From positions 1 to 59,835 of the forward strand of contig JAIKWF010000094.1 in assembly GCA_024685005.1 (NCBI GenBank): 59,835 nt of DNA, written 5' to 3'. Position numbers and translations under genes: made by a program. The notes beneath the pieces are model-generated. The model saw only the letters and a list, made by a program, of their open reading frames with translations. It had not been told where the DNA came from and ran no database searches. Source of the DNA: Lachnospiraceae bacterium. Its GTDB lineage: Bacteria > Bacillota > Clostridia > Lachnospirales > Lachnospiraceae. Positions within the stretch are counted from its first letter, which is position 1; each line of letters starts with the position of its first letter. This document shows, piece by piece, positions 44,058-53,222 of the stretch.

Positions 44058-45536
44058 TCATAGTGTAAGGTCTCCCAAAGCGGCGATCTTGTCTGCGATC
44101 TTACCGCTTCTTTGGTAGATCATCAGCTGTTTGTTGTACTCCGTATAGGAGGGGCATCCGAAGGAAGCAATATATCTTGCCGCATCCCGGGAGGCTGTAA
44201 GCTCCGTCACCAGGATCAGCATTTCGTTGCCCTGATCAAACGCATCCGCAATAAAGCCAAATACATTTTCCGTCTGGGTGCCGGTGTGAGCCACATGCTT
44301 TTTCAGTGCATCCGTCTGCTCATCAAACAGTTCCCTGATATCATCAAAGGAGGCAAATCCTCCCGTTCGCTCCAAAAACCGAAGGATCTTTTTAAACTTC
44401 CGCTGCTCTCTTTCATCCAGTGCACCGGCGTTTTTCAGACTCTCCATCTTCTTTTTCGTTTGCTGATAGGCAAGACCTACGGCATCCTTGGGGGGATCCC
44501 CTGCTTCCTTTACAGGCTGCAGGATCCGGATCAGTTCCTTCAGGTAATCCGCCTGAGCCATGCATTCCCTCATATCATTTATGGTCACATCCACCAGCAT
44601 ACCTGTCAGTGCCAGACGCTCGTCAAAAGGCGCCTGTCCGGCTTTTTCTGCTGTTTTCTCATCAATATTGCCCTTCAGGATCTCGTCCACATGATAATCC
44701 TTCCTGTATTTGCAATACAGATCATAATATGCGGCAAACTCTTTTACGATCTGGGGGCTTCTGATGTACTGACCCACAAGCGTTTCATCCACGGTAAGCC
44801 CTTCCTCTTCATACAGCAAAAGAATACGGGACAGATCTTCCCATCCGCGGGCTGTTACATAGAGTCTTCCCTTCACCGTGGTCTCAATATGATAGAAGAA
44901 CTCCTTTTTCAGCTCCAAAAAGCTCTGTACCGCCGGGTGTACTCCTTTTTCCGCAGCATACCGCTTCCAGGTGGGATAGTCCTCCTCCACCTCCAGGATC
45001 TTCAGGCGGTCTAAGGTTACCACATCAAATTCCCGCACAGAGCGGTTATACTCCGGCGGATTACCTGCCGTTACAATGATCCACCCTTCCGGCACTCTGT
45101 GCCGTCCGAAGGTCTTGTACTGCAAAAACTGCAGCATAGAGGGGGACAGGGTCTCCGAAACACAGTTGATCTCGTCCAAAAACAGGATCCCTTCCCGGAT
45201 CCCGGATTTTTCCATGGTTTCATATACGGAAGCAATGATCTCACTCATGGTATATTCCGAAACGGAAAAAGATTCTCCCTCATATTCCTTTTCTACAATA
45301 TAGGGAAGTCCCAGGGCCGACTGTCTGGTATGATGGGTCATGGAGTAACTGACTAAAGCGATCCCCAGTTCCGAAGCGATCTGTTCCATAATGGCAGTCT
45401 TTCCGATGCCGGGAGCTCCCAAAAGAAAAATGGGACGCTGGGAAGGAAGGGGAATCCTGTACTCTCCCAGCTCGTCTTTTTTTAAGTAGATTCGAACGGA
45501 GTCTTTGATATAGTCTTTTGCCTGTTGGATATTCAT
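44058..45536 (-). CDS. MoxR-type AAA+ ATPase
   Basis: 492 residues from the ATG at 45536 (MNIQQAKDYIKDSV), which has GAAAGGAA 6 bases upstream. Walker A LLGAPGIGKTAIME near 40, Walker B GILFLDEINCVSE near 127, sensor 1 GWIIVTAGNPPEYNRS. The C-terminal extension of about 200 residues is helical. Such ATPases pair with VWA proteins to remodel or mature other complexes; here the probable partner (22296-23663) is far away. Confidence 0.9.
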   Translation of the reverse strand: MNIQQAKDYIKDSVRIYLKKDELGEYRIPLPSQRPIFLLGAPGIGKTAIMEQIASELGIALVSYSMTHHTRQSALGLPYIVEKEYEGESFSVSEYTMSEIIASVYETMEKSGIREGILFLDEINCVSETLSPSMLQFLQYKTFGRHRVPEGWIIVTAGNPPEYNRSVREFDVVTLDRLKILEVEEDYPTWKRYAAEKGVHPAVQSFLELKKEFFYHIETTVKGRLYVTARGWEDLSRILLLYEEEGLTVDETLVGQYIRSPQIVKEFAAYYDLYCKYRKDYHVDEILKGNIDEKTAEKAGQAPFDERLALTGMLVDVTINDMRECMAQADYLKELIRILQPVKEAGDPPKDAVGLAYQQTKKKMESLKNAGALDEREQRKFKKILRFLERTGGFASFDDIRELFDEQTDALKKHVAHTGTQTENVFGFIADAFDQGNEMLILVTELTASRDAARYIASFGCPSYTEYNKQLMIYQRSGKIADKIAALGDLTL

Positions 45537-45916
45537 GTTGTTTCCTTTCAAGTCATAACCCGGTTTGTATGCAACCGTTTTATATTGTACCAAATATCCG
45601 CATCCCTGTGCAACTTTGAGTCGCCGGCAATTTTCTTTTTAAATGTGAAAAACCGGCTGGGGATCAGCCGGTTCTTCTGAGAAGGTATTTCTTCTTATGG
45701 GGTATAGCAAAAACTATGTAATGTATTGGGGGGTTACAAGTGTATAATAGCAGAGCCCCTCCTATATGTCTATTTTCATTTTTCACAAATTTCACAACAA
45801 ACCACTAATTCTTTTGGTAAAGTTGCACAACGCTCATCGGATGTATCCAAGAGTTTTTCATTTTACCGGTCGGTTGTATAAAATCTGCACAACACATTAC
45901 AGGTTTTTGCCGCTTT
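45537..45916. other. 380-base gap between the MoxR gene and ftsH
   Basis: It contains a terminator (45646-45674), an A/T-rich stretch with a good -10 (TATAAT at about 45739-45744 on the plus strand), and G/C runs GGGGGG and CCCCTCC that can pair. I see no convincing gene. A five-codon ATG frame on the minus strand is too short to claim. Confidence 0.5.
45646..45674 (-). terminator. Terminator behind ftsH
   Basis: Stem AACCGGCTG / CAGCCGGTT (45651-45672) followed on the minus strand by TTTTTC. It lies about 245 bases past the ftsH stop. Confidence 0.72.
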
Positions 45917-47746
45917 TCAGACCTTTGCCTGTTCAAACAGAGCTTCAAATTCATCTCTGGAAATTCGCTCTTTTTCCAATAATAGTTTTGCACAGGCATG
46001 GAGCACATCGATATGTTCCTCAATAATGCTCTTTGCTTTATCATAGCATTCCGTTATGATCCGCTTTACTTCCGCATCGATCTGGCCCGTTACTGCTTCA
46101 CTGGTGGTCTTCGCATGGGCAAGGTCGCGACCGATGAATACCTCATCGCTGTCATCATCGTAATTCACGGTACCGATGAGTTCGGACATACCAAACCGGG
46201 TAACCATGCTGCGGGCTACCTGAGTAGCCTTCTTGATATCGCTGGAAGCACCGGTGGTGATATCGTCAAAAATGATCTCCTCCGCAATACGGCCTCCCAG
46301 GTCAACCATGATATCCTGAAGCATATGACCCTTTGTCATAAACATCTCATCTTTTTCCGGCAGGGGCATGGTATAACCTGCAGCGCCCACACCGGTAGGG
46401 ATAATGGAAATGGTATAAACAGGATCCATCTCCGGCAGAACATGGAACAGGATCGCATGGCCTGCTTCGTGATAAGCTGTGATCTTCTTTTCTTTATCGG
46501 AGATCACCCGGCTCTTTTTCTCCGAGCCAATACCCACTTTGATAAAGGCTTTCTTCACATCCTCATAGATCACAAAGGGTCTGTTTTCCTTTGCCGCCAG
46601 AATAGCGGATTCATTCATCAGATTCTCCAGATCGGCCCCCGTAAAGCCTGCCGTAGTCTGGGCGATCTGCTTGATGTCAACATCCTCCGCCAAAGGCTTA
46701 TTCTTGGCATGGATCCGCAGGATGTCTTCTCTGCCTTTGACATCCGGCCTTCCCACGCCGATCTTTCTGTCAAAACGTCCGGGACGCATAATGGCGGGAT
46801 CCAGAATATCCACGCGGTTTGTAGCCGCCAGCACGATGATGCCTTCGTTGATACCAAATCCGTCCATCTCCACCAGAAGCTGGTTTAAGGTCTGCTCTCT
46901 TTCGTCGTGGCCGCCGCCCATGCCGGTTCCTCTCCGGCGGGCCACAGCATCGATCTCATCAATAAATACAATACAGGGATGATGTTTCTTGGCTTCTTCA
47001 AACAGATCCCTGACACGGGAAGCACCCACACCTACGAACATTTCCACAAAGTCCGAACCCGAAATGGAAAAGAAGGGAACATTTGCTTCTCCCGCAATGG
47101 CCTTTGCCAAAAGGGTCTTTCCTGTACCGGGAGGTCCCTCCAAAAGAACGCCCTTGGGAATCCTGGCACCAACCTTCGTATATTTGCCGGGGTCTCTGAG
47201 AAAATCCACGATCTCTTCCAGATCTTCCTTTTCTTCTTTCAGTCCGGCCACATCCGCAAAGGTGATCTTACTTTCTCCGGCGCCTGTCATTTTGGCCTTT
47301 GACTTACCGAAGTTCATCATTCTTCCCGCAGCACCGCCGCCGCTTTGCTGGGTATTCATCATGGAGAAGAAGAACACGAAAATGATGAACACAAGAAGCA
47401 TGGGAAATACATAATACAGAAACCAGTTTTCACTGGGCATATCCTTCATCACATAGGTAATGGAAGCTGTCTGCAGCATTCCTTCCACCTTGGTGATGTC
47501 GGAGGTAAAAAGCATGGCCGTCATGCCGTTTTTCATGGTGAAGGTAACAACACCTGTCGGTACTTCGGCGTTAGGTGCGATCACCGCATTCTGAATACTC
47601 TCTTCTTTCAGGTCCCTTTCAAAATCGGACCAGTTATAACCGGTTTCGGAGTGGCGCATGGTACCGATCCAAATGGCGATTCCCAGCAGGATCAGGATCA
47701 GGATAAAACTGCCGCCCAGCCCCCTTTGTTTCTTGTTCGTGTTCAT
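45917..47746 (-). CDS. ftsH: ATP-dependent zinc metalloprotease FtsH
   Basis: 609-residue membrane AAA+ protease that degrades short-lived and misfolded membrane proteins. Two helices (about 12-30 and 108-128) bracket a small external domain, then Walker [14 protein letters not shown] near 205, Walker [18 protein letters not shown] region RPGRFDRKI, and zinc site HEAGHAI near 425. It follows hpt and tilS in the conserved Firmicutes order. The C-terminus is shorter than the proteobacterial type. Confidence 0.97.
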   Translation of the reverse strand: MNTNKKQRGLGGSFILILILLGIAIWIGTMRHSETGYNWSDFERDLKEESIQNAVIAPNAEVPTGVVTFTMKNGMTAMLFTSDITKVEGMLQTASITYVMKDMPSENWFLYYVFPMLLVFIIFVFFFSMMNTQQSGGGAAGRMMNFGKSKAKMTGAGESKITFADVAGLKEEKEDLEEIVDFLRDPGKYTKVGARIPKGVLLEGPPGTGKTLLAKAIAGEANVPFFSISGSDFVEMFVGVGASRVRDLFEEAKKHHPCIVFIDEIDAVARRRGTGMGGGHDEREQTLNQLLVEMDGFGINEGIIVLAATNRVDILDPAIMRPGRFDRKIGVGRPDVKGREDILRIHAKNKPLAEDVDIKQIAQTTAGFTGADLENLMNESAILAAKENRPFVIYEDVKKAFIKVGIGSEKKSRVISDKEKKITAYHEAGHAILFHVLPEMDPVYTISIIPTGVGAAGYTMPLPEKDEMFMTKGHMLQDIMVDLGGRIAEEIIFDDITTGASSDIKKATQVARSMVTRFGMSELIGTVNYDDDSDEVFIGRDLAHAKTTSEAVTGQIDAEVKRIITECYDKAKSIIEEHIDVLHACAKLLLEKERISRDEFEALFEQAKV

Positions 47747-47773
47747 TTTTCTGCCTTTCCCAAATATGTTCTC

Positions 47774-48307
47774 TTAGTTATTATCTTCCGGTACGATCTC
47801 CCCGATAAAAGGAAGATTTCTGTATTTCTGTGCATAATCCAGTCCGAAGCCTACCACAAATTTATCGGGAATGGTAAAGCCGATATAATCCGTTTTCACC
47901 TCAACGACCCGGCGGGAAGGCTTGTCCAGAAGACTGCATAGCTTCAGGCTCTTCGGCTGTCTGTCTTTTAACATCTTCAGAAGGTAGCTTAAGGTTCTTC
48001 CGGTATCCACCACATCCTCGATCACGATCACGTTTTTATCCACGATGGAATCACTCAGATCCTTTACGATCCGTACCACACCGCTGGATTTGGTGTCATT
48101 GCCGTAGCTGGAGCAGGAAATAAAGTCCATGGTCACAGGAAGTGTGATATGCTTTGCCAGCTCACAGGTAAAAAAGCTGCCGCCCCGAAGCACGCAGATC
48201 AGGTGGATCTCTTCTCCTTTATAATCTTCATTGATCTGGTTTGCGATCTCACAAGTCCTTTTCACGATCTCTTCTTCCGAGATCATCTCAGTAATCTTGT
48301 CTGCCAT
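47774..48307 (-). CDS. hpt: Hypoxanthine phosphoribosyltransferase
   Basis: 177 residues. PRPP motif VIVIEDVVDTGRTLSYL; substrate segment LICVLRGGSFFTCEL near the N-terminus. It salvages hypoxanthine and guanine. It lies between tilS (14 bases upstream) and ftsH (27 bases downstream), the same order as in Bacillus. Confidence 0.95.
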   Translation of the reverse strand: MADKITEMISEEEIVKRTCEIANQINEDYKGEEIHLICVLRGGSFFTCELAKHITLPVTMDFISCSSYGNDTKSSGVVRIVKDLSDSIVDKNVIVIEDVVDTGRTLSYLLKMLKDRQPKSLKLCSLLDKPSRRVVEVKTDYIGFTIPDKFVVGFGLDYAQKYRNLPFIGEIVPEDNN

Positions 48308-48321
48308 TTCTCATCCTCCGT

Positions 48322-49851
48322 TTATTCTTTCTCATTTATTAAGCGTATCTCCAAAATGCGTTTTGTATCTCCGCTGATCTTCACTTTGTTGCTGATCCTC
48401 CCGGGTAAAAAGGCAAGCACATGGTCCGAAACGGCACATACAAGCTGCCTGTTTCTTTGAACCGCCGGAATCTTTTGATCCTTAAAGTAAGCATATGCTA
48501 ACTTCTTTCGGGTATCATCAAAGTAAAAATAATCCTCCCGTGCTGCCTGTCTGAATTCAACAGGCCCATCTATTTTATCATAATCCAGCCATTTCGTATA
48601 CGATTTTTCGGGAATCGATGCCAATGCTTTTCCCCCATCAACTGACATTAGGTGCAGTTGGAGTCTGCTTCCCGAAACGCTGATCTCTTTTCCCTTTTGA
48701 AATTCGTCCGCTATAAGCTGTTCTTTCGTCAGCACAAGCACTTCATTCCGGCCGGCATCATGGCCGGGTCCACCCGGCGTTCCATCTCCGCTTCCATCCT
48801 GTATCCCATCGCTGCTTCTTTTCGACGACCCGCCGAGGGAACCTTCCAACTGATCATTCTTTTCAAAGATCAGCAGGTCATAGCTTCTGCGCACTTTGAT
48901 ACCGTAGGGCAATGCTATCCTTCTTCCGCTCTGTTTTTCCAAAAGGGACTGCACGTCTCTGATATGGACAGCGGCGATGTCTTTCTTTTGCCCCGAGATC
49001 TCATAAACCGCTTTTTGCAATACACGCATCCTAAGGTAGGGATGCATGTTTCTGATGGTATCAATGGAAAGAGAAATACTGCTTTCCGTCTGCGCGGCAA
49101 GGCACTTCCCAAAGGCCTCCAGCGTCTGCTGCTGCAGATAATCATCCGCAGATCTGGCAAATTCCGCCGCCGCTGCAATGTGCTGCGGTGTCTGATCGTT
49201 CACCTTTTCCGTAAGCGCAGGGAGAATGGTTTTCCGGATCAGATTCCTTTTGTAGGTTTCATCTGCGTTAGTCTCATCCTCCATAAAGGAAAGCTTCTGT
49301 TCCGACAGATATGTTTCGATCTGACATCGATCCAGGCACAACAAAGGACGGATCACATGCTCTGTGACAGGATGCATCCCTCCAAGCCCCGCAAGGCCGC
49401 TGCCCCTGCAAAGGGAAAAGAGGACCGTCTCTGCCTGATCACCTATATGGTGTGCCACTGCTAACTTTTTGGCGCCAATACGCTCTGCCGTTTCAAGCAG
49501 CGCTTCATAGCGCAGATTCCTGGCTGTCTCCTCAATGCCGGTCCCATCCCTTTTGGCCGCTTCTTCCACGGCAACGGACCGGCTGTAAAAGGGGAGATCC
49601 CTTTCCGCGCAAAGCTTTTTTACAAATTCCTCGTCCCTTTCTGCCGTATCCCGCAGCATGTGATTGATATGCATCACAGACAGGGTGATCCCAAGCTTCT
49701 GTTGCAGCTGATATAAAAGCTGCAGCAGGCAGACAGAATCCGCTCCGCCGGATACGGCAGCAAGGATGTGATCCCCGGGTCTTACCATATCCTGCCGGAT
49801 CATGTATTGATATACTGTGCTGCGGATCTGCTCCGCCTTTCCTTCCTTCAT
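48322..49851 (-). CDS. tilS: tRNA(Ile)-lysidine synthetase
   Basis: About 509 residues from the ATG at 49851 (MKEGKAEQIRSTV). PP-loop motif AAVSGGADSVCLLQ is near residue 35. It converts C34 of the minor isoleucine tRNA to lysidine, an essential step. A Gly/Ser/Asp-rich linker of about 30 residues (GSLGGSSKRSSDGIQDGSGD) is inserted between the substrate-binding part and the C-terminal domain, which is atypical. A C-terminal TilS domain is present. Confidence 0.93.
   Translation of the reverse strand: MKEGKAEQIRSTVYQYMIRQDMVRPGDHILAAVSGGADSVCLLQLLYQLQQKLGITLSVMHINHMLRDTAERDEEFVKKLCAERDLPFYSRSVAVEEAAKRDGTGIEETARNLRYEALLETAERIGAKKLAVAHHIGDQAETVLFSLCRGSGLAGLGGMHPVTEHVIRPLLCLDRCQIETYLSEQKLSFMEDETNADETYKRNLIRKTILPALTEKVNDQTPQHIAAAAEFARSADDYLQQQTLEAFGKCLAAQTESSISLSIDTIRNMHPYLRMRVLQKAVYEISGQKKDIAAVHIRDVQSLLEKQSGRRIALPYGIKVRRSYDLLIFEKNDQLEGSLGGSSKRSSDGIQDGSGDGTPGGPGHDAGRNEVLVLTKEQLIADEFQKGKEISVSGSRLQLHLMSVDGGKALASIPEKSYTKWLDYDKIDGPVEFRQAAREDYFYFDDTRKKLAYAYFKDQKIPAVQRNRQLVCAVSDHVLAFLPGRISNKVKISGDTKRILEIRLINEKE
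48487..48502 (-). repeat. Dispersed palindrome copy GTAAGC-ATAT-GCTAAC
   Basis: Inside tilS, encoding Lys-Leu-Ala-Tyr-Ala-Tyr on the minus strand. Right half exact, left half one mismatch. Confidence 0.55.
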
Positions 49852-49911
49852 GGTGATGTTCCTTTTCCTGTAACTGTCAGATTCCGGCGGCTGCAGTATC
49901 GCCGAAACGAA

Positions 49912-49940
49912 CAAAAACCTGCAATGATCTGCAGGTTTTC
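49912..49940 (-). terminator. Terminator or attenuator between divIC and tilS
   Basis: Stem AAACCTGCA / TGCAGGTTT and a T-run on the minus strand, starting at the divIC stop. It would separate divIC from tilS or reduce read-through. Confidence 0.75.
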
Positions 49941-50244
49941 ATTTCTTTTCTATTTCAAATACGATCTCGCCCTCATGTACCAGGCCCAGCTTATCCTGCG
50001 CAATCTCCTGCGCGTAAGAGTCGGTCTTAACATACTTACGAAGCTGTGAAAGCTCTTCCGTCCTTTTCTGCTCTGCTTCGATCTGTGCTGCCAGCTGCTC
50101 TCGCTGCTCAGTAAGTGCCGTCTGCTTCTTCCAAAGTCCAAAGGAATGAATACCGACGATCAAAAGCATCAGAGCCAGGATCAACAGAACGCTTCCCCCT
50201 CCGCGGCTGTTATTCTTTTTGTACTCTACTCGATTTCGGGCCAT
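49939..50244 (-). CDS. divIC: Septum-formation initiator protein (DivIC/FtsL family)
   Basis: 101 residues. One membrane helix (about 18-35; LLILALMLLIVGIHSFGLW) and an external coiled coil (QLAAQIEAEQKRTEELSQLR), ending in YAQEIAQDKLGLVHEGEIVF, the family motif. It works with FtsL and DivIB in the divisome. In spore-forming relatives, yabP and yabQ lie between it and rqcP; here they are absent. Confidence 0.9.
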   Translation of the reverse strand: MARNRVEYKKNNSRGGGSVLLILALMLLIVGIHSFGLWKKQTALTEQREQLAAQIEAEQKRTEELSQLRKYVKTDSYAQEIAQDKLGLVHEGEIVFEIEKK

Positions 50245-50457
50245 CTATTATCCGTCTCATTTCTACAAAGGGAATATTGCTCCACCTTGTTTCGTTAACA
50301 TAAAATTATTTTACTTGATTTTATGTTGCCCGTCAACCGTTTTTTCCAAGTCCCAGAAGACGTCAGACCCCCTGCAAAGCCTTATATTATCTCATTTTTC
50401 AACCATTGGTGTCTGGCCAATCTTCAAACACAAGATGTAGTGGGGGAACAAATGTTT

Positions 50458-50476
50458 GTTAACATAAATTATTTTT
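50458..50476. repeat. Direct repeat copy near rqcP stop
   Basis: GTTAACATAAATTATTTTT here and GTTAACATAAAATTATTTT at 50294-50312 are nearly identical, about 164 bases apart, flanking the rqcP-divIC gap. The left copy is also part of an inverted repeat (ACATAAAAT / ATTTTATGT). Confidence 0.5.
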
Positions 50477-50747
50477 CTTCACCGCTTTCGGTTGCACCGT
50501 TCTCCTCAGAAAGATAGCGATACATTTCCTTCGCTTCTTCCTTCCTTACCGTTTCCGCCACAGTCAGCACCTCTACGGTAACGTTGCGGTTTCCGAAGCC
50601 GATGGTGATCACATCTCCCTGTTTTACTTCCGCCGATGCCTTTGCGACTTTTCCGTTCAGTGAGATCCTGCCGGCATCACAGGCTTCATTGGCCACGCTG
50701 CGGCGCTTGATCAGCCTTGATACTTTCAGATATTTATCCAGTCTCAT
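50469..50747 (-). CDS. rqcP: S4-domain RNA-binding protein RqcP (YabO)
   Basis: 92 residues from the ATG at 50747 (MRLDKYLKVSRLIKRR), with AAGGAG 7 bases upstream. One S4 domain (residues 1-65; GRISLNGKVAKASAEVKQGD). RqcP takes part in Bacillus ribosome-associated quality control with RqcH. It lies between hup and divIC, the usual position of yabO. Confidence 0.9.
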   Translation of the reverse strand: MRLDKYLKVSRLIKRRSVANEACDAGRISLNGKVAKASAEVKQGDVITIGFGNRNVTVEVLTVAETVRKEEAKEMYRYLSEENGATESGEEK

Positions 50748-50810
50748 AGTATTTCTCCTTACTCTTGTTTCATCCGGAGGCAACTGATTTTCATTTACCG
50801 TTCATGAAAC

Positions 50811-50836
50811 GAGCCGGAGGCATTCACCCCCGGCTC
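50811..50836 (-). terminator. Possible terminator behind hup
   Basis: Stem GAGCCGG / CCGGCTC around a short loop, 38 bases past the hup stop. The following T-run is weak. Confidence 0.45.
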
Positions 50837-50873
50837 ATAAAGTACAGTGTTATTATCTGCGTAAACGCGATCT

Positions 50874-51149
50874 TTACTTGTTAACAAGCTCCTTTAATGC
50901 CTTACCTGCTTTAAACTTGGGAGCCTTGGAAGCTTTGATCTTCATAACCTGCTTTGTCTGGGGATTGATACCCTCTCTGGCTGCTCTCTTGGATACTTCA
51001 AAGCTGCCGAAGCCTACCAGGGAAACCTTCTCACCTTTCTTAAGCTCAGCTGCTACAACATCTGTAAAAGCCTTCAGAGCTGCTTCAGCGTCCTTCTTTG
51101 TCAATCCGGCATTGTCAGCGATCGCTGCTACAAGTTCTGCCTTGTTCAT
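50874..51149 (-). CDS. hup: DNA-binding protein HU
   Basis: 91 residues, from the ATG at 51149 (MNKAELVAAIADNAGL); a longer reading upstream is not needed. The DNA-contact arm RAAREGINPQTKQVMKI and core VSLVGFGSFEV are exact family features. It is the main nucleoid histone-like protein. It has its own consensus promoter at 51214-51242. Confidence 0.96.
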   Translation of the reverse strand: MNKAELVAAIADNAGLTKKDAEAALKAFTDVVAAELKKGEKVSLVGFGSFEVSKRAAREGINPQTKQVMKIKASKAPKFKAGKALKELVNK

Positions 51150-51213
51150 GTGTAAATTCCTCCTCTGATGATAAATCATTTTTATGGAGCCTTGCGAAAA
51201 AACTCCTTTTCCT

Positions 51214-51242
51214 GTTATACCTTTTTTCAGGTCGAATGTCAA
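51214..51242 (-). promoter_or_regulatory. Consensus promoter of hup
   Basis: TTGACA (51242-51237), exactly 17 bases, TATAAC (51219-51214) on the minus strand, about 65 bases before the hup start. An excellent sigma-A promoter. Confidence 0.82.
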
Positions 51243-51265
51243 GAAAATTCGGGGGTTTGCGCCTC

Positions 51266-52999
51266 TTACATCATGGAATTGATCAAAGCAAGAACTTCCT
51301 GACCAAAGGCTGCGGATTTCTGATCCGCATCAGCAAGATCCGTTCCCTTCACGCCGTAGTAGAATTTCACCTTAGGCTCTGTTCCGGAAGGACGAACGCA
51401 CATCCACTCACCGTCTGCAAAATCATAATACAGCACGTTGGATGCGGGAAGGCCTGTGGAAGTAACCTCTCCCGTAGCTGTATCCGTTACGGTGTCAGCC
51501 TGATAATCTCTGCGGGAAAGCACCTTTTTGCCACCGATCTCTGCCGGCGGGTTCTTGCGAAGATTCTCTAAGATCTCTGCGATCTTGGCAAGGCCTTCTT
51601 TCCCCTTTAAGGTGATGGACTTCACATCATCCTTGTAATAGCCGTATTTTTCATACATAGCCAGCATAGCATCCCAAAGGGTCATGCCTTTTTCTTTGTA
51701 GAAAGCAGCGCACTCAGCCAGTGCCATAACAGCTACGATGGCATCTTTATCCCTTGCATGGGTTCCGATGAGGCAGCCGTAGCTTTCCTCGAAGCCGAAA
51801 AGATAAGTGCCCTTGCCGCTTTTCTCAAAGCCCAGGATCTGCTGTCCGATATACTTAAAGCCGGTCAGAACCTCGATGAGCTTTACGCCGTAATGTTTTG
51901 CGATGGCATCTGCCATGTTGCTGGTAACGATGGTCTTGATCAGCGCGCCGTCCTCAGGAAGGCCTTTTAATTCCTTGGTCTGACCGATCTCATAGTCTGC
52001 CAGCAGACAGCCGGACATATTTCCCGTAAGGGTGTGGAACTCTCCTGTTTTGGAATCCTTTACATATACACCGAGACGGTCTGCATCGGGATCCGTAGCG
52101 AGCACCAGCTCCGCTCCTTTTTCCTTTGCCAGCTTCAGGCCCAGCTCAAATGCTTCTGCAGCTTCCGGATTGGGATAGGAAACCGTAGGGAAATTGCCGT
52201 CGGGTTTTTCCTGCTCGGGTACCACATAAACGTTGGTAAAGCCCATCTCCTGCAGGATCCGGCGGGCCGGGATATTACCGGTGCCGTGCAGGGGAGAATA
52301 TACAATGGAAATCTGATCTTTCATGCGGTCAATGGAATCCTGATGAAGGATCCGGCTTCTTAAAGCCTCATCATAAGGATCATCCACATCCGCGCCGATG
52401 GTCTGGTAAAGACCCGCTACCTTAGCTTCCTCCTTCGCCATGGTTTTTACCATACTGAAATCGGTCACTTCGGAAACCTTCTGCATGATGCCTTTATCAT
52501 GAGGCGGTGTGATCTGGGCACCGTCCTCCCAATATACCTTATATCCGTTATATTCCGGCGGATTGTGGCTGGCAGTGATGTTAATGCCGGCGATGCATCC
52601 AAGATGTCTTACCGCGAAAGAAAGCTCCGGGGTAGGACGAAGGGACTCGAAAACATAAGCCTTGATGCCGTTTGCTGCAAGGCAAAGAGCTGCTTCATCC
52701 GCAAATTCGGGGCTGAAGTTACGACAGTCATATGCGATGGCTACGCCTTTTTCGCTGCCTCCCTGCTCCTTAATGTAATTGGCAAGGCCCTGGGTGGCTT
52801 TGCGTACAGTATAAAAATTCATACGGTTGGTACCGGCACCGATGACGCCTCGAAGTCCGGCGGTACCGAACTCAAGCTCTCTGTAAAAACGATCTTCGAT
52901 CTCTTTTTCATCTCCGGCGATGGCCTGTAATTCCTTCTTAGTATCCTCGTCAAAGTAAGGGTCTGCTAACCATTTTTGATAAATCTCTTTATAGTCCAT
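51266..52999 (-). CDS. pgcA: Phosphoglucomutase/phosphomannomutase
   Basis: 577 residues, alpha-D-phosphohexomutase family of the long PgcA type. Phospho-Ser loop ITASHNPPEYNGYKVYW near 150, metal loop ATDPDADRLGVYV, sugar-binding GFEESYGCLIG, phosphate-binding CVRPSGTEPKVKFYYGV. It interconverts glucose-1- and glucose-6-phosphate, so it handles the GlgP product encoded at the other end of the window. Confidence 0.95.
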   Translation of the reverse strand: MDYKEIYQKWLADPYFDEDTKKELQAIAGDEKEIEDRFYRELEFGTAGLRGVIGAGTNRMNFYTVRKATQGLANYIKEQGGSEKGVAIAYDCRNFSPEFADEAALCLAANGIKAYVFESLRPTPELSFAVRHLGCIAGINITASHNPPEYNGYKVYWEDGAQITPPHDKGIMQKVSEVTDFSMVKTMAKEEAKVAGLYQTIGADVDDPYDEALRSRILHQDSIDRMKDQISIVYSPLHGTGNIPARRILQEMGFTNVYVVPEQEKPDGNFPTVSYPNPEAAEAFELGLKLAKEKGAELVLATDPDADRLGVYVKDSKTGEFHTLTGNMSGCLLADYEIGQTKELKGLPEDGALIKTIVTSNMADAIAKHYGVKLIEVLTGFKYIGQQILGFEKSGKGTYLFGFEESYGCLIGTHARDKDAIVAVMALAECAAFYKEKGMTLWDAMLAMYEKYGYYKDDVKSITLKGKEGLAKIAEILENLRKNPPAEIGGKKVLSRRDYQADTVTDTATGEVTSTGLPASNVLYYDFADGEWMCVRPSGTEPKVKFYYGVKGTDLADADQKSAAFGQEVLALINSMM

Positions 53000-53101
53000 A
53001 ACAATCCTTCCTTTCTTTTACTCTGTGGTTGCCGCTTTTTCTGCGGCGCCTATGCTCCTACTATAACACAGATTAAAGGGAAAAAACACCAAAAAAAGCA
53101 C

Positions 53102-53139
53102 AAAAAACGGGCACCATCCGCAGACGGAACCCGTTTTTT
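53102..53139. terminator. Strong symmetric terminator
   Basis: AAAAAACGGG / CCCGTTTTTT with an inner TCCG / CGGA stem, in the gap between pgcA and the radical SAM gene. It is upstream of pgcA. Confidence 0.7.
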
Positions 53140-53186
53140 CAAGTCATTTTATGTTATTGTAAATATTCTGCCTATTATTGCAAAAT

Positions 53187-53220
53187 TTGCCGGGTCTGTC
53201 TTATCACAACCCGGCATTTT
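53187..53220. terminator. Terminator behind the radical SAM gene
   Basis: TGCCGGGT / ACCCGGCA stem (53188-53195, 53209-53216) with T-runs on both strands, starting next to the stop at 53223. Confidence 0.75.
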
Positions 53221-53222
53221 TC

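Noticed and set aside
45740-45800. Five-codon minus-strand frame (MKIDI) in the ftsH-MoxR gap as a leader peptide
   Set aside because: No attenuator structure follows it and it is too short to support.
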